Below are positions 50,066-60,352 of a DNA stretch of 64,000 bases, in pieces (within the stretch, counting starts at the first letter, position 1; the number at the start of each line of letters is the position of its first letter). The notes beneath the pieces were generated by a model that made no database searches, had not been told where the DNA came from, and worked only from the letters and a program-made list of their open reading frames with translations. Position numbers and translations under genes: made by a program. The stretch is from Mycobacterium sp. SMC-2 (GTDB taxonomy: Bacteria > Actinomycetota > Actinomycetes > Mycobacteriales > Mycobacteriaceae): assembly GCF_025263485.1 (NCBI RefSeq), contig NZ_CP079863.1, forward strand, positions 3,100,001 to 3,164,000, given 5' to 3'.

Positions 50066-51799
50066 TTACGTCTGCTCGTGCACCGACAGGATGGCGAAGG
50101 TATGGCCTTCCAGCACCGTGCTGCCGGCGTCGACCGCGGGATCACCCCAGGCCAGCAGCACGTCACCGGTGACGGGCACCTTAACCGCGCCGGTGCCCAG
50201 GTTGCACACGATGCGCAACCGGCCGCGCGAGACGCTGATCCAGCGCTGCTCCTCGTCGAAGTCGACCGTGAGGTGTTCCAGCCAAGGATCCGCCAGGTCG
50301 GGGTGGCTGTGCCGCAACGCGATCAGGTCGCGGTAGAGCCGGTGCAGGCGGCCGTGTTCGCCGGCGTCCACCTCGTCCCAATTGAGTTTCGAGCGCTCGA
50401 ACGTCCGCGGGTCCTGCGGGTCGGGGATCTCGTCGGCGTCCCAGCCGTGTTCGGCGAACTCGGCCTTGCGCCCTTCCGCGGTGGCCTTGGCCAGCTCCGG
50501 CTCCGGATGCGAGCTGAAGAACTGGAACGGAGTCGATGCCGCGTACTCCTCACCCATGAAAAGCATTGCTGTGAAGGGTGTCCCGAGCGCGAGCGCGGCC
50601 TTGATCGCCAGCTGGCCGCCGGTCAGGTTCTGCGACGGCCGGTCCCCGAGGGCGCGGTTGCCGACCTGGTCGTGGGTGCAGGTGTAGGCGACCAGCCGGG
50701 TGGCGGGGATGGCGCCGGTATCCAACGGGCGTCCGTGGCGGCGGCGCCGGAACGACGAATACGTGGCGGCGTGGAAATAGCCGTGGCGCAGCGTCTGGGC
50801 CAGCGTGGCCAGGCTGCCGAAGTCGGCGTAGTAGCCCTGGCGCTCGCCCGACACCGCGGTGTGGATGGCGTGGTGGATGTCGTCGGCCCATTGCGCCGTC
50901 AGCCCGTAGCCGCCGCCGTCACGCGGGGTGATCAGCCGCGGGTCGTTGAGGTCGCTCTCGGCGATCAGGGACAGTGGGCGGCCCAATTGTCCGGAAAGCC
51001 AATCCGTTTCGGTCGCAAGCTCCTCCAGGATATGGATGGCGGTCGTGTCCACCAGGGCGTGCACGGCGTCCAGGCGCAGCCCGTCGGCGTGGAAGTCGCG
51101 CATCCAGCGCAGCGCGCAGCCGATGATGTAGCGCCGCACCTCGTCGGAGTCGGCGTCGGCGATGTTGATGCCCTCACCCCACGGGTTGCTCGCCGAGGAA
51201 AGGTAGGGGCCGAACTTCGGAAGGTAGTTGCCCGACGGGCCGAGATGGTTGAACACCGCGTCGATCAGCACGCCCAGGCCCCGCGCGTGGCAGGCGTCGA
51301 CGAACCGCACCAGCCCGTCGGGGCCGCCATAGGGTTCGTGGACGCTGTACCACAGCACGCCGTCGTAACCCCAGCCGTGCGTTCCGGCAAAGGAATTCAC
51401 GGGCATCAGCTCGACGAAGTCGACGCCGAGGTCCACCAGATAGTCAAGCTTGTCGATGGCGGAGTCGAGCGTGCCGGCGGGGGTGAAGGTGCCGAGGTGC
51501 AGTTCGTAGATCACCGCGCCCTCGACCGAGCGGCCGCGCCAATCGCCGTCGGTCCAGGTGGCGCCGGCCGGGTCCCACAACTGCGAGCGGGCGTGCACGC
51601 CGTCGGGTTGCCGCGGCGAGCGCGGGTCGGGCAGCACCGTGGGGTCGTCGTCGAGCAGGAAACCGTAGCGAGCGTCCGGCGCCGCGTCCACGGACGCGTG
51701 CCACCAGCCGTCATCCGTGCGTGTCATCGCGTGCACCCGGCCCTCGAGGTCGAGCCGGACCAGTTCCGGTTTGGGCGCCCACACCCGGAATTCAGTCAT
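50066..51799 (-). CDS. treZ: Maltooligosyltrehalose trehalohydrolase
   Basis: A 577-residue GH13 enzyme that cleaves trehalose from maltooligosyl-trehalose. An N-terminal carbohydrate-binding-like domain (VWAPKPELVRLDLEGR) precedes the barrel. Conserved regions are DAVFNHLGP, the nucleophile region GLRLDAVHAL, the acid LIAESDLND and THDQVGNR. ATG 51799 overlaps the treY stop by eight bases. It is last in the treX-treY-treZ operon. Confidence 0.97.
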   Translation of the reverse strand: MTEFRVWAPKPELVRLDLEGRVHAMTRTDDGWWHASVDAAPDARYGFLLDDDPTVLPDPRSPRQPDGVHARSQLWDPAGATWTDGDWRGRSVEGAVIYELHLGTFTPAGTLDSAIDKLDYLVDLGVDFVELMPVNSFAGTHGWGYDGVLWYSVHEPYGGPDGLVRFVDACHARGLGVLIDAVFNHLGPSGNYLPKFGPYLSSASNPWGEGINIADADSDEVRRYIIGCALRWMRDFHADGLRLDAVHALVDTTAIHILEELATETDWLSGQLGRPLSLIAESDLNDPRLITPRDGGGYGLTAQWADDIHHAIHTAVSGERQGYYADFGSLATLAQTLRHGYFHAATYSSFRRRRHGRPLDTGAIPATRLVAYTCTHDQVGNRALGDRPSQNLTGGQLAIKAALALGTPFTAMLFMGEEYAASTPFQFFSSHPEPELAKATAEGRKAEFAEHGWDADEIPDPQDPRTFERSKLNWDEVDAGEHGRLHRLYRDLIALRHSHPDLADPWLEHLTVDFDEEQRWISVSRGRLRIVCNLGTGAVKVPVTGDVLLAWGDPAVDAGSTVLEGHTFAILSVHEQT

Positions 51800-54092
51800 G
51801 ATGTCGCTCCAGGAGCACGACGGGCAGGTCGGCGAACAACTGAGCCGCCGACGTCGGGCCGTCCGCCACGGCACCGGTGAGCGTGTCCTTCCAGGTGCCC
51901 TCCGGCAGCGGCAGAACCGTATTACCCCAACCGCTTTCGGCCAGGCGCACGGTCCACCGGGTCACCGCGACCACGATGTCCTCGCCCCGGCGGAACGCCA
52001 GCACGTGTTCGCTGGCGTCCCCGTCGGCCAGCACGGGAACGTAGTCGCCGCGCAGGAAGCTGTCCGGATGGGCGCGACGCACCCGAAGCGCCGTCGTGAC
52101 GACGCGGATTTTGGGGTGCTCCAACGCTTTCAGCGCGGCGCGCCGGGCGTCGTAGTCGACCGGCCGGCGGTTGTCCGGGTCCACCAGGCTGTCGTCCCAC
52201 AGTTCGGTGCCCTGGTAGACGTCCGGAATCCCGGGCACGGTCAGCGCGAGGAGCTTCTGGCCCAGGGCGTCGCTGGCGGCGTGCGGGTTGAGCCGGGCGA
52301 CGAGTTCGGTGAGCTGGCCGGCCACCGGGCCGTCGAACACGGTGTCCAGCCATCGGTGCACCGCGTCCTCGAAGTCGGTGTCCGGCTCGTTCCAGGAGGT
52401 GTGCCAGGCCGCCTCCCGGATGGCTTTCTCGGCGTAGCCGTGCAGCCGGTCGCGCAGCTCGCCGCTTTTGGGGCCGCCGACCGGCCACACCCCGAAGACG
52501 TTCTGCCACAGAAACTGTCCGGTCGCCGGGTCGGGGGACGGCGCCGCGACCTCCCAGCGGGCGAGGAACTCGGTCCACAGCGAGGGCACCTGCGACAGCA
52601 CCCCGATCCGCGCTCGCACGTCCTCACCGCGTTTGGTGTCATGGGTGGTCAGCGTCGTCATCGTCTGCGGCCACAGCCGGGCGCGGGCGGCGGCGCTGTG
52701 ATGGAACTCCGCCGCGCCGACGCCGAAGCGATGCGGTTCACCCCCCACCTCGTTTAGCGACACCAGCCGCGCGTCCCGGTAGAAGTAGCAGTCCTCGCTC
52801 GCTTTGGCGGTCACCGCGCCGCACAGCTGCTGCAGCCGGGTGACCGGCTCACCCCCGCGGGCCAGCGCCGCCGCGAGCACCTCCAGCGCGGGCCCCAATT
52901 CCGGTGACCGCTCCTGTGTTTCGGCCAACGCGGTGGGCATGATCGCCGACAGGCCGGGATAGTCGCAGCGGTAGACGCCGATGTGGGTGAGCAGCGCGGC
53001 CACGGCTTCGGGCAGCTGCGGGTGATCGGCTCCGGCCGCCGCCACGATGCTGCGACGCAGCCGGCGCAGCTCGCTGGCCAGCGTGTCGGTCGCAGCGCGG
53101 ATCTTCAATTCCGCCAGCATTTCCGGCGTCGCCCCGTAGTCCAGGCCCGCCGACTCCACCAGCGCGGTGAGCGCGGGGGCGCCATCCGGGTCGACGAAGA
53201 CGCCGCCGATCTCCCGCAGCACGTCGTAACCGGTGGTGCCGCCGATGGGCAGGGTGGGTTCGAGCGCCTCGTCGACCGCCAGGATCTTTTCGATCACGAT
53301 CCACGTTTGCGGCCCAACCGATTCGCGCAGCCACGCCAAGTAGCCGCACGGGTCGGACAATCCGTCGGGGTGGTCGATGCGCAGGCCGTCGACCAGTCCC
53401 TCGGCGGTCCACCGGGCGACCTCCGCGTGCGTGGCGTCGAACACGGCGCGATCCTCCTGGCGCAGCCCGGCCAGCGAGGTGATCGAGAAGAAGCGCCGGT
53501 AACCGCAGACGCCGTTGCGCCAGCCCACCAGCCGGTAATGCTGGCGGTCGTGGACTTGTGCGCCGGTGCCCCCGGCGGTACCGGGCGCGATAGGTAGCGC
53601 CAGGTCGCCCAGCCGCAGCAGGTCACCGTCGACCTCGAGGTCGGCGGCGTCGTCGTCGGAACCCAAGATGGGCAGCACGATGCGGCCGTCCTCGTCGAGG
53701 TCCCAGTCAATGTCGAAAAATGTTGCATACTGCGAGGATCGGCCGTTTCGCAGCACGTCCCACCACCACGCGTTCTGCTGGGGCTGGTCGATACCCACGT
53801 GATTGGGCACGATGTCGACGATCAGGCCGATGCCGCGCTCCCGCGCGGCCGCGGACAGCCGTGCCAGCCCGTCGCGTCCGCCGAGCTCGGGGGAGACCGT
53901 CGTCGGGTCGGTGACGTCGTAGCCGTGGTTCGACCCCGTTGTGGCGGTCATGATCGGCGACAGGTAGAGGTGCGACACTCCGAGTTCGTCCAGGTAGTCC
54001 AGCAGGTTTTCCGCGTCGGCGAACGTGAACGCGAACCCGCTGGCCTCCCCACGCAGTTGCAGCCGGTAAGTCGACAGTATGGGAAGGGCCAT
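51792..54092 (-). CDS. treY: Maltooligosyltrehalose synthase
   Basis: A 766-residue GH13 enzyme that isomerises the reducing end of maltodextrin to an alpha,alpha-1,1 linkage. STYRLQL at the N-terminus, YLSPIMTATTGSNHGYDV, DIVPNHVG, the catalytic GLRIDHPDGL and VIEKIL mark the family. It begins three bases after treX ends and overlaps treZ by eight bases, so the three are translationally linked. Confidence 0.97.
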   Translation of the reverse strand: MALPILSTYRLQLRGEASGFAFTFADAENLLDYLDELGVSHLYLSPIMTATTGSNHGYDVTDPTTVSPELGGRDGLARLSAAARERGIGLIVDIVPNHVGIDQPQQNAWWWDVLRNGRSSQYATFFDIDWDLDEDGRIVLPILGSDDDAADLEVDGDLLRLGDLALPIAPGTAGGTGAQVHDRQHYRLVGWRNGVCGYRRFFSITSLAGLRQEDRAVFDATHAEVARWTAEGLVDGLRIDHPDGLSDPCGYLAWLRESVGPQTWIVIEKILAVDEALEPTLPIGGTTGYDVLREIGGVFVDPDGAPALTALVESAGLDYGATPEMLAELKIRAATDTLASELRRLRRSIVAAAGADHPQLPEAVAALLTHIGVYRCDYPGLSAIMPTALAETQERSPELGPALEVLAAALARGGEPVTRLQQLCGAVTAKASEDCYFYRDARLVSLNEVGGEPHRFGVGAAEFHHSAAARARLWPQTMTTLTTHDTKRGEDVRARIGVLSQVPSLWTEFLARWEVAAPSPDPATGQFLWQNVFGVWPVGGPKSGELRDRLHGYAEKAIREAAWHTSWNEPDTDFEDAVHRWLDTVFDGPVAGQLTELVARLNPHAASDALGQKLLALTVPGIPDVYQGTELWDDSLVDPDNRRPVDYDARRAALKALEHPKIRVVTTALRVRRAHPDSFLRGDYVPVLADGDASEHVLAFRRGEDIVVAVTRWTVRLAESGWGNTVLPLPEGTWKDTLTGAVADGPTSAAQLFADLPVVLLERHHD

Positions 54093-54095
54093 GCG

Positions 54096-56288
54096 TCACA
54101 TGGTCTTACGTAGTACCAGCAGCGAATGTCCGGGCACCGAGACCTTCTCTTCAGCCTTCACCAGCTGGTCGGCGTCACCGGCCGGATGGTTGGTGTCCAG
54201 TTCCACGGTCCACTCCTGGGCATAGTCGTTGTTCGGCATCACGAATTGCACCGGCTCTTCGCCGGCGTTGAAGCACAACAGGAATGAGTTGTCCACCACC
54301 CGTTCACCGCGTGCGTTGGGTGCGGTGATGGCCTCGCCGTTGAGGAACACCGCCACACACTTGTGAATGCTTGCGCCCCAGTCCTCATGCGTCATCTCGC
54401 GGCTACTGGGATTCAGCCAGGCGATATCGCGGACCTCTTCGCCGCTGCGGATCGGCTCACCCTCGAAGAACCGGCGCCGGCGGAACACCGGGTGGTTCTT
54501 GCGCAGCGTGGTCACCTTGCGCGCGAATGTCAGCAAGTCCGAGTTCTTGTCGACCAATGACCAATCCATCCAGGACAATTCGGAGTCCTGGCAGTAGACG
54601 TTGTTGTTGCCGTTCTGGGTGCGCCCCAGCTCGTCGCCGTGCGCGATCATCGGCGTGCCCTGGCTGAGCATCAGGGTCGCCCAGAAGTTGCGCATCTGGC
54701 GATAGCGCAGCGCGATGATCTCCGGGTCGTCGGTCGGTCCCTCGACGCCGCAGTTCCACGAGCGGTTGTGGCTTTCGCCGTCGCGGTTGTCCTCGCCGTT
54801 GGCCAGGTTGTGCTTTTCGTTGTAGGAGACCAGGTCGTTGAGCGTGAACCCGTCGTGGGCGGTGACGAAGTTGATGCTGGCGCTCGGGCGCCGGCCGGTC
54901 GCCTCATACAGGTCCGACGACCCGGTCAGCCGGGACGCGAACTCGCCGAGGGTTGCGGGCTCGCCCCGCCAGTAGTCACGCACAGTATCGCGATACTTCC
55001 CGTTCCACTCGGTCCACAAACCCGGGAAGTTTCCGACCTGGTAGCCACCCTCGCCGACGTCCCACGGTTCGGCGATCAATTTGACCTGGCTGACGATCGG
55101 ATCCTGCTGCACCAGATCGAAGAACGCGCTCAGTCGATCCACGTCGTGCAGCTCGCGAGCCAGCGTGGCGGCGAGGTCGAAGCGGAACCCGTCGACGTGC
55201 ATCTCGGTCACCCAGTAGCGCAGGGAGTCCATGATCAGCTGCAGGACGTGCGGGTGGCGGGCGTTGAGGCTGTTGCCCGTGCCGGTGTAGTCCTTGTAGA
55301 GGCGCAGGTCCTCGTCGACGAGCCGGTAGTAGGCGGCGTTGTCGATGCCGCGGAAGTTGATCGTCGGGCCGAGGTGATTGCCTTCAGCGGTGTGGTTGTA
55401 CACCACGTCGAGGATCACCTCGATCCCCGCCTCGTGTAGGGCGCGCACCATGGATTTGAACTCGGCGACGCTGGCGTTGCGGTTGGCCGCGTACTGGTTG
55501 TGCGGCGCGAAGAACCCGAAAGTGTTGTAGCCCCAGTAGTTTCGCAAGCCCAGGTCCAACAGCCGCGAGTCGTGCATGAACTGGTGCACCGGCATCAGCT
55601 CCAGCGCGGTGACGTTGAGCGACTTGAGGTATTCGATGATCACCGGGTGCGCCAGCCCGGCGTAGGTGCCGCGAAGCTCCGGGGGAATGCCCGGATGGGT
55701 CTGCGTCATGCCCTTTACGTGGGCCTCGTAGATCACCGTCTCGTGGTACGGGGTCAGCGGCGACCGGTCGGAGCCCCAGTCGAAGAAGGGATTGCTCACC
55801 ACGCTGGTCATGGTGTGGCCTAGCGAGTCGACCATCGGGGGAATCCCGGGGTCGGCGTCGTCACCGTCCGGATTGACGGCCTTCAGGTCATAGGAGAACA
55901 GCGCCTGCCCGAAGGTGAAATCGCCGTGGAAAGCCTTGCCGTACGGATCGAGCAGCAGCTTGCTTGGGTCGCACCGGTGGCCGGCGGCCGGGTCGAAGGG
56001 CCCGTAGACACGAAAGCCGTAGCGTTGTCCGGGGGTGATGTTCGGCAGATAGGCATGCCACACATAGCCGTCGACCTCGTCGAGGGGAATCCGCGACTCC
56101 GCTCCGGCGTCGTCGATCAGACACAACTCGACCCTCTCGGCTATCTCGGAGAACAACGAGAAGTTGGTTCCCGCACCGTCATAGGAAGCACCGAGCGGAT
56201 AGGGGGTCCCCGGCCACACGGTGGCCAGTTTGGGCTGTTGATCACCAGCAACGCCTGTTTCTGAAGCGTAATTGTCGGTCGGCACCAT
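54096..56288 (-). CDS. treX: Glycogen debranching enzyme
   Basis: A 730-residue GH13 isoamylase-type enzyme that debranches glycogen to feed TreY. The N-terminal CBM48 ([18 protein letters not shown]) is followed by the barrel with [19 protein letters not shown] (nucleophile Asp), LIAEPWDVG (acid Glu) and FVTAHDGF. It is first in the tre operon, and length and sequence are close to those recalled for Rv1564c. The first 20 residues are poorly conserved. Confidence 0.97.
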   Translation of the reverse strand: MVPTDNYASETGVAGDQQPKLATVWPGTPYPLGASYDGAGTNFSLFSEIAERVELCLIDDAGAESRIPLDEVDGYVWHAYLPNITPGQRYGFRVYGPFDPAAGHRCDPSKLLLDPYGKAFHGDFTFGQALFSYDLKAVNPDGDDADPGIPPMVDSLGHTMTSVVSNPFFDWGSDRSPLTPYHETVIYEAHVKGMTQTHPGIPPELRGTYAGLAHPVIIEYLKSLNVTALELMPVHQFMHDSRLLDLGLRNYWGYNTFGFFAPHNQYAANRNASVAEFKSMVRALHEAGIEVILDVVYNHTAEGNHLGPTINFRGIDNAAYYRLVDEDLRLYKDYTGTGNSLNARHPHVLQLIMDSLRYWVTEMHVDGFRFDLAATLARELHDVDRLSAFFDLVQQDPIVSQVKLIAEPWDVGEGGYQVGNFPGLWTEWNGKYRDTVRDYWRGEPATLGEFASRLTGSSDLYEATGRRPSASINFVTAHDGFTLNDLVSYNEKHNLANGEDNRDGESHNRSWNCGVEGPTDDPEIIALRYRQMRNFWATLMLSQGTPMIAHGDELGRTQNGNNNVYCQDSELSWMDWSLVDKNSDLLTFARKVTTLRKNHPVFRRRRFFEGEPIRSGEEVRDIAWLNPSSREMTHEDWGASIHKCVAVFLNGEAITAPNARGERVVDNSFLLCFNAGEEPVQFVMPNNDYAQEWTVELDTNHPAGDADQLVKAEEKVSVPGHSLLVLRKTM

Positions 56289-56323
56289 CTGACCTTATCC
56301 GCGCTCGGCGGCCCCGGGGGCCC

Positions 56324-58477
56324 TCACCACCACCCGGTGTTTGCCGCGATCTGGCGGCCCAATTCGCCCGCCATGGTCCGCACGTAGGTGGGCGTGAGGT
56401 GATGGGAGCCGTGGTAGATCAGCACGTTTCCCTCGACCGGGCGGCACACGTCGGCGCGGCAGATCGCGTCGGACATGTCGAGCACCTTGAGCAGCGGGAA
56501 CTGTGTGACGAAGTCGAGGGTCTGGTTACGGTCGGACAACGCGTCGGAACGCTTCATCGCGCACGACTGGGGGTTGCCACCCTTTTTCGCCAGGCAATCC
56601 GCCGGGTCGAACGGCTGGCCGTTCTTCACCAGCCATGGGGTGTCGCGCATGCCGAGGATCGGAATGTTGTTGTCGGAGAACCTCTGCCAGATTCCGATGT
56701 AGGTCGCCGGCATCACGTCGCCCGGCTTGATATTCCACGGCCGGGTCGTGGTGGTGAACACGTAGTCGGGGCGATCGGCGATGACCCTGGCCATCGTCTG
56801 CTCCACCCACTCGCGGCACTGCGGGTAGGCGGCGTTGTTGCCCATGATCAACGGGACTTCCTCGGTGGACAACGGGCAGCCCATCTTGAGGTACGTCACC
56901 ACTTTGAAGTGATGCATCGTGCCGAGCAGGCTCAGCGCGGGCAACCAGTGTTCGGCATGCGACCCGCCCGCCAGCGCGATCGTGCGGTCGGCGGCCACGT
57001 CACCGTAGGTGCAAACGACGACCGCCGGGTTGATGAAGTCACTGATGCAGCCGTCCGCCGTGGAGGCCGGCAGGTCGTCCTTGACTTCCAGCACGCTGGG
57101 CCGCATCGGCAGCGCGGGCACCCGCACGTGTTCGGTCAGGGCGCGCGCCCCCGGGTAGTCCTGCGGGTTGAGCACGCTGAGCTCCTTGCCCGCGGCCCGC
57201 AGGACCGTGACGTGCTGGCGCCACGTGAACGACGTCGCGGTCAGCGTCACACCGAGCAGCACGATCGCCGTTCCGAGCGCCATGGTGGGGCGCGGCAGGC
57301 GGGCCAGCCACTGCGGTGCGGGCGCCGGCGATCTCGCGGCGGAGGCGCGGTAGCGCAGGGGGTCCTCGACGAGCCGGGTGGTCAGGTACGCCAGCAGCCC
57401 CGACACCAGCAGCACCCCGATGCCTTCGGCGAAGCTGGCGTGCCGGTGCCCCGTGAAAGACAGCCAGAAGATCAGCAGCGGCCAATGCCACAGGTACAGC
57501 GAGTAGGCCATCGCGCCCAGCGCAACCAGCGGGCCGGCGGCCAGCAGGCGATTCGGCAGCGGGTAGTTGGCGGCGGGCTCGCCCGGCAGGTTGGCCCCGG
57601 CCAGGATCATCAGCATGGTGGCCCCGACGGGCACCAGGGCCCACGGGCCGGGGAACTCCTTCACGCCGTCGATCAGGGCCCCGCAGGACAGGATCGCGGC
57701 CAGCGCGACCGTGGCGATGACGGTTCGCAACCACATCGGCCAGCGGATCCGCGGCACCAGCGCACCGACCAGCGCGCCGAGCAACAGCTCCCAGCCGCGC
57801 GCGAAGGTGTTGTAGTAGGCGGCCGCCTGGTTGCCCTGGTGCGCCACTATCGCGTAGACGAACGACGCCACCGTCAGCGCCGTCAGCAGCACCAGGAACA
57901 GGGCGCGCAGGTGGGCGCCCAGCGAACGCCGGAAGAGGTAGGCGCATCCGGCGATCAACAGCAGGAAGCCGACGTAGAACTGGCCCTGCACCGACATGGA
58001 CCAGATGTGCTGCAGCGGGCTGACGGCCTCGCCCGCGCGCAGGTAGTCGGAGACGGTGTTGGCCAGCTCCCAGTTCTGGTAATAGCCGAGGCTGGCGAGG
58101 CTCTGGTCGGCGAAGGCCTCCCACCGGGTCTCCGGTTGCACCAGGATGGTCAGCACCGCGCACCCGGCCAGCACCACGACCAGAGCGGGGACCAGGCGGC
58201 GGACGAGCCGGATTACCTCCGCCCGCGGCGACAGGGTGACCGCCGGATTCAGCGCCGCGCGAATGATCTTGCCGCCGAAGAAGAATCCGGACAGCGCCAA
58301 GAACACGTCGACCCCACCGGAGACCCGGCCGAACCAGACGTGGAACACGGCGACCAACGCGATCGCGATACCGCGCAAGCCGTCCAGGTCGTAGCGATAG
58401 AACCCCGCATTGCGCGCTCCCGTAACGACCGGCTCCGCGGTCGTGACCGGTCGGGGAGGCGTGGACAGGGTCGGCAT
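56324..58477 (-). CDS. Membrane O-acyltransferase (acyltransferase 3 with C-terminal SGNH-like domain; Rv1565c-like)
   Basis: A 717-residue protein. Residues about 28-390 carry ten or so membrane segments with the acyltransferase-3 start YDLDGLRGIAIALVAVFHVWF and GGVDVFLALSGFF. After a linking helix the C-terminal 280 residues form an extracytoplasmic SGNH-like domain, whose usual GDSH reads GGSH, with a final H-x-H-type region (YHGSHHLTPTYV). OafA/OatA-like enzymes acetylate cell-envelope sugars or lipids. The acceptor is unknown. Confidence 0.93.
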   Translation of the reverse strand: MPTLSTPPRPVTTAEPVVTGARNAGFYRYDLDGLRGIAIALVAVFHVWFGRVSGGVDVFLALSGFFFGGKIIRAALNPAVTLSPRAEVIRLVRRLVPALVVVLAGCAVLTILVQPETRWEAFADQSLASLGYYQNWELANTVSDYLRAGEAVSPLQHIWSMSVQGQFYVGFLLLIAGCAYLFRRSLGAHLRALFLVLLTALTVASFVYAIVAHQGNQAAAYYNTFARGWELLLGALVGALVPRIRWPMWLRTVIATVALAAILSCGALIDGVKEFPGPWALVPVGATMLMILAGANLPGEPAANYPLPNRLLAAGPLVALGAMAYSLYLWHWPLLIFWLSFTGHRHASFAEGIGVLLVSGLLAYLTTRLVEDPLRYRASAARSPAPAPQWLARLPRPTMALGTAIVLLGVTLTATSFTWRQHVTVLRAAGKELSVLNPQDYPGARALTEHVRVPALPMRPSVLEVKDDLPASTADGCISDFINPAVVVCTYGDVAADRTIALAGGSHAEHWLPALSLLGTMHHFKVVTYLKMGCPLSTEEVPLIMGNNAAYPQCREWVEQTMARVIADRPDYVFTTTTRPWNIKPGDVMPATYIGIWQRFSDNNIPILGMRDTPWLVKNGQPFDPADCLAKKGGNPQSCAMKRSDALSDRNQTLDFVTQFPLLKVLDMSDAICRADVCRPVEGNVLIYHGSHHLTPTYVRTMAGELGRQIAANTGWW

Positions 58478-58565
58478 GATCGACCGCTAATTTACCGAAA
58501 ACCGTCACCGGCTCCCGTCCAGGAGCAGGTGGCGGCGTTCGGAAGCCCCGGGACGAGCCGGGAGA

Positions 58566-59516
58566 TTACCGGGTGGTGCCGGCGGCTGGGGGCAGGAACG
58601 GCGATTGCTGGGGCGGCAGCAGCTGCACCGGCGCCTGCGGAGCGGGAAGTTGCTGCGTCGGCAGCTGCCGTGCTGGCAGTTGCGGCAGCGGGGCCTGTTG
58701 CACCGGTGCCCGTTGCGCCGGGAGTTGCGGCAGCGGCGCCTGCTGCAGCGGGGCTTGCGCGGACTGCTGCTGCAACGGCGCCTGCTGCACCGGCGCCTGC
58801 TGCACGGGGGCCTGCTGTGTCGGGAGTTGCTGCACCGGCGGTTGCTGCAACGGCGCTAGCTGCGTCGGCGCTTGCTGCGTCGGTGCCTGCTGCGGCAGTT
58901 GCTGCGGCAAGGGCGCTTGCTGCGTCGGCGCCTGCTGCGGCAGTTGCTGCGGCAAGGGGGCTTGCTGCGTCGGTGCCTGCTGCGGCAGTTGCTGCGGCAG
59001 CTGCTGGGCCGGCACCGGGTCGACCCCGATGACGCGGACCAGATACGGGGCCATGCCGTTGGCCCGCACCGGCGAAACCTGGACGACGTCGCCCACCTCG
59101 AGCATCTGGTTGTTACCCAGGTACATCGCGACGCTTTGCGTGCCTTCGGGGCCGTAGAAGATCATGTCGCCCTTGCGCGCCTGCTGCGGCAGCACCTTCT
59201 GGCCGACCTTGTAGATCGCCCCGGAGGAACGCGGCAGCTTGATGCCCGCGCCGGCGTAGGCGTACTGCATCAGGCCCGAGGCGTCGAATCCGACGGTGTT
59301 GATGCCCGTTCCGGTGCCGCGGGTGGGCCCATTGATGCCGCCGCCGGCCCAGGAAAACGGCACGCCGCGCTGCGAGAGCCCGCGCGCGATCACCACGTCG
59401 GTGACCTGCTGGTAGTCCATGGCCCGGACGCCCGGGTCAGCGGTGGCGACCGCGGTGGCGACCACCGGGGCCGCCAGCATCGCCAAACCGATCGCGAAGG
59501 CGTAGATGCTTTTCAT
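58566..59516 (-). CDS. ripD: RipD-like secreted NlpC/P60 protein lacking catalytic residues
   Basis: A 316-residue protein with a signal peptide (residues 1-26, ending AVATA-DP). The NlpC/P60 core (residues 30-160) has Ala79 in GFDASG where the catalytic Cys should be, and Ser128 in TQSVAMYLG where the His should be. The same losses are described for M. tuberculosis RipD, which binds but does not cut peptidoglycan. The C-terminal half is a Pro/Gln-rich repeat tail of about 150 residues, clearly longer than in the recalled M. tuberculosis protein (about 230 residues in all). Confidence 0.93.
   Translation of the reverse strand: MKSIYAFAIGLAMLAAPVVATAVATADPGVRAMDYQQVTDVVIARGLSQRGVPFSWAGGGINGPTRGTGTGINTVGFDASGLMQYAYAGAGIKLPRSSGAIYKVGQKVLPQQARKGDMIFYGPEGTQSVAMYLGNNQMLEVGDVVQVSPVRANGMAPYLVRVIGVDPVPAQQLPQQLPQQAPTQQAPLPQQLPQQAPTQQAPLPQQLPQQAPTQQAPTQLAPLQQPPVQQLPTQQAPVQQAPVQQAPLQQQSAQAPLQQAPLPQLPAQRAPVQQAPLPQLPARQLPTQQLPAPQAPVQLLPPQQSPFLPPAAGTTR
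58610..59030 (-). repeat. Tandem Pro/Gln-rich repeats in ripD
   Basis: The coding repeats are degenerate units of QLPQQAPTQQAPLPQ type near the start, becoming QQAPVQQAP and QLPAQ variants further on. At DNA level the unit shows as a GCTGCGGCAGTTG-rich run on the plus strand. The first three units are nearly identical, so copy number may vary between strains. Confidence 0.85.
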
Positions 59517-59837
59517 TTGTCTTGGCCTCTCAGGGGCTCACTGGCCTCAGCGCGGTGACCTCACGCGTCCGCCGCCGATCCATGACCTGGGCGACGACCC
59601 CCACGCTGGGGCCGGCGTCACTGCATGACACTTGCGGATGTGAACAGCGGGCGGGGCCCCTGTTTCACATCAGTCACTACAGCCACTCTGACAACAGAAG
59701 TTGTTAGCCGCCAGGTCGCGAGGGCATTTTTTGTCGTACCGTGACCGGACGGTGACTGGTCGGCCCAATCCCGTGTGCGCAGTTGTGATTTCGGTCTCAG
59801 TAATGCGCCGGTCGACCCGACCGCGGCGGCGCTGCGC
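59517..59837. other. Intergenic region upstream of ripD with two inverted repeats
   Basis: No gene is seen in these 321 bases. GTGAACAG (59640-59647) can pair with CTGTTTCAC (59660-59668), forming a GC-rich hairpin, and ACAAC/GTTGT (59691-59695 and 59700-59704) form a second dyad. Both lie 125-190 bases before the ripD start and may mark its promoter and leader. Confidence 0.4.
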
Positions 59838-60290
59838 CTACAGCCAATAGCGTTCGCTGAAGGTGGTCAGCAGGGCTCCGACGACCGAGCTGACCATGAT
59901 CAGCGCCAGCGCCAGGACCGGCCAGAACGACATGTACCAGCCCTTCAGCATGGAAACGAGCGGGCCGATGACGGCGGCGGCGATCGCCGCACCGATACCG
60001 CCCCACACCACCGGCCGGATGTAGTAGTCGACACCGAACGGCACCGGCCCGCACGACTCGTCGGCGCACACGTGCTCGAGGAAGCCGAAAAGGCGATCCG
60101 GCCAGGTCGTCGCGGTGGCCAGGATGACGAGCGCGGCCAACAGCACGACGGTGGAGGCGACGTCCCACGGAGCCAGCCGAACCCGGATGATCCGCCTCGC
60201 TTCGCGCTCGTAATCGACCGGCGGCGAGTCGGTGCTCGCGGTCTCAGAGTCGCCGGCGGCGGGTTTACCGGGCGAATGCGGCGTGGCCAT
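59838..60290 (-). CDS. Small membrane protein of unknown function (Rv1567c-like)
   Basis: A 150-residue protein: a polar N-terminal tail of about 40 residues, then three hydrophobic segments ([39 protein letters not shown] and [20 protein letters not shown]). A loop with two cysteines (VCADESCGP) lies between the first and second segments. No domain is recognised. It is divergent from bioA with a gap of 62 bp, as in M. tuberculosis. Confidence 0.8.
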   Translation of the reverse strand: MATPHSPGKPAAGDSETASTDSPPVDYEREARRIIRVRLAPWDVASTVVLLAALVILATATTWPDRLFGFLEHVCADESCGPVPFGVDYYIRPVVWGGIGAAIAAAVIGPLVSMLKGWYMSFWPVLALALIMVSSVVGALLTTFSERYWL

Positions 60291-60352
60291 CGGCTCCCAT
60301 GCTCCCCGATGGGCGGGCTTCGTGCGACTCGGCTGCTTTACCCTCGATCACT

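Noticed and set aside
58610..59030. CRISPR-like regular repeats
   Set aside because: The repeats are in frame, degenerate and have no unique spacers; they encode the ripD tail.
58573..59157. A plus-strand frame rich in Cys and Gly repeats, resembling a metallothionein
   Set aside because: It is the reverse reading of the Pro/Gln repeats of ripD and arises from the CTG/GCA-rich repeat.
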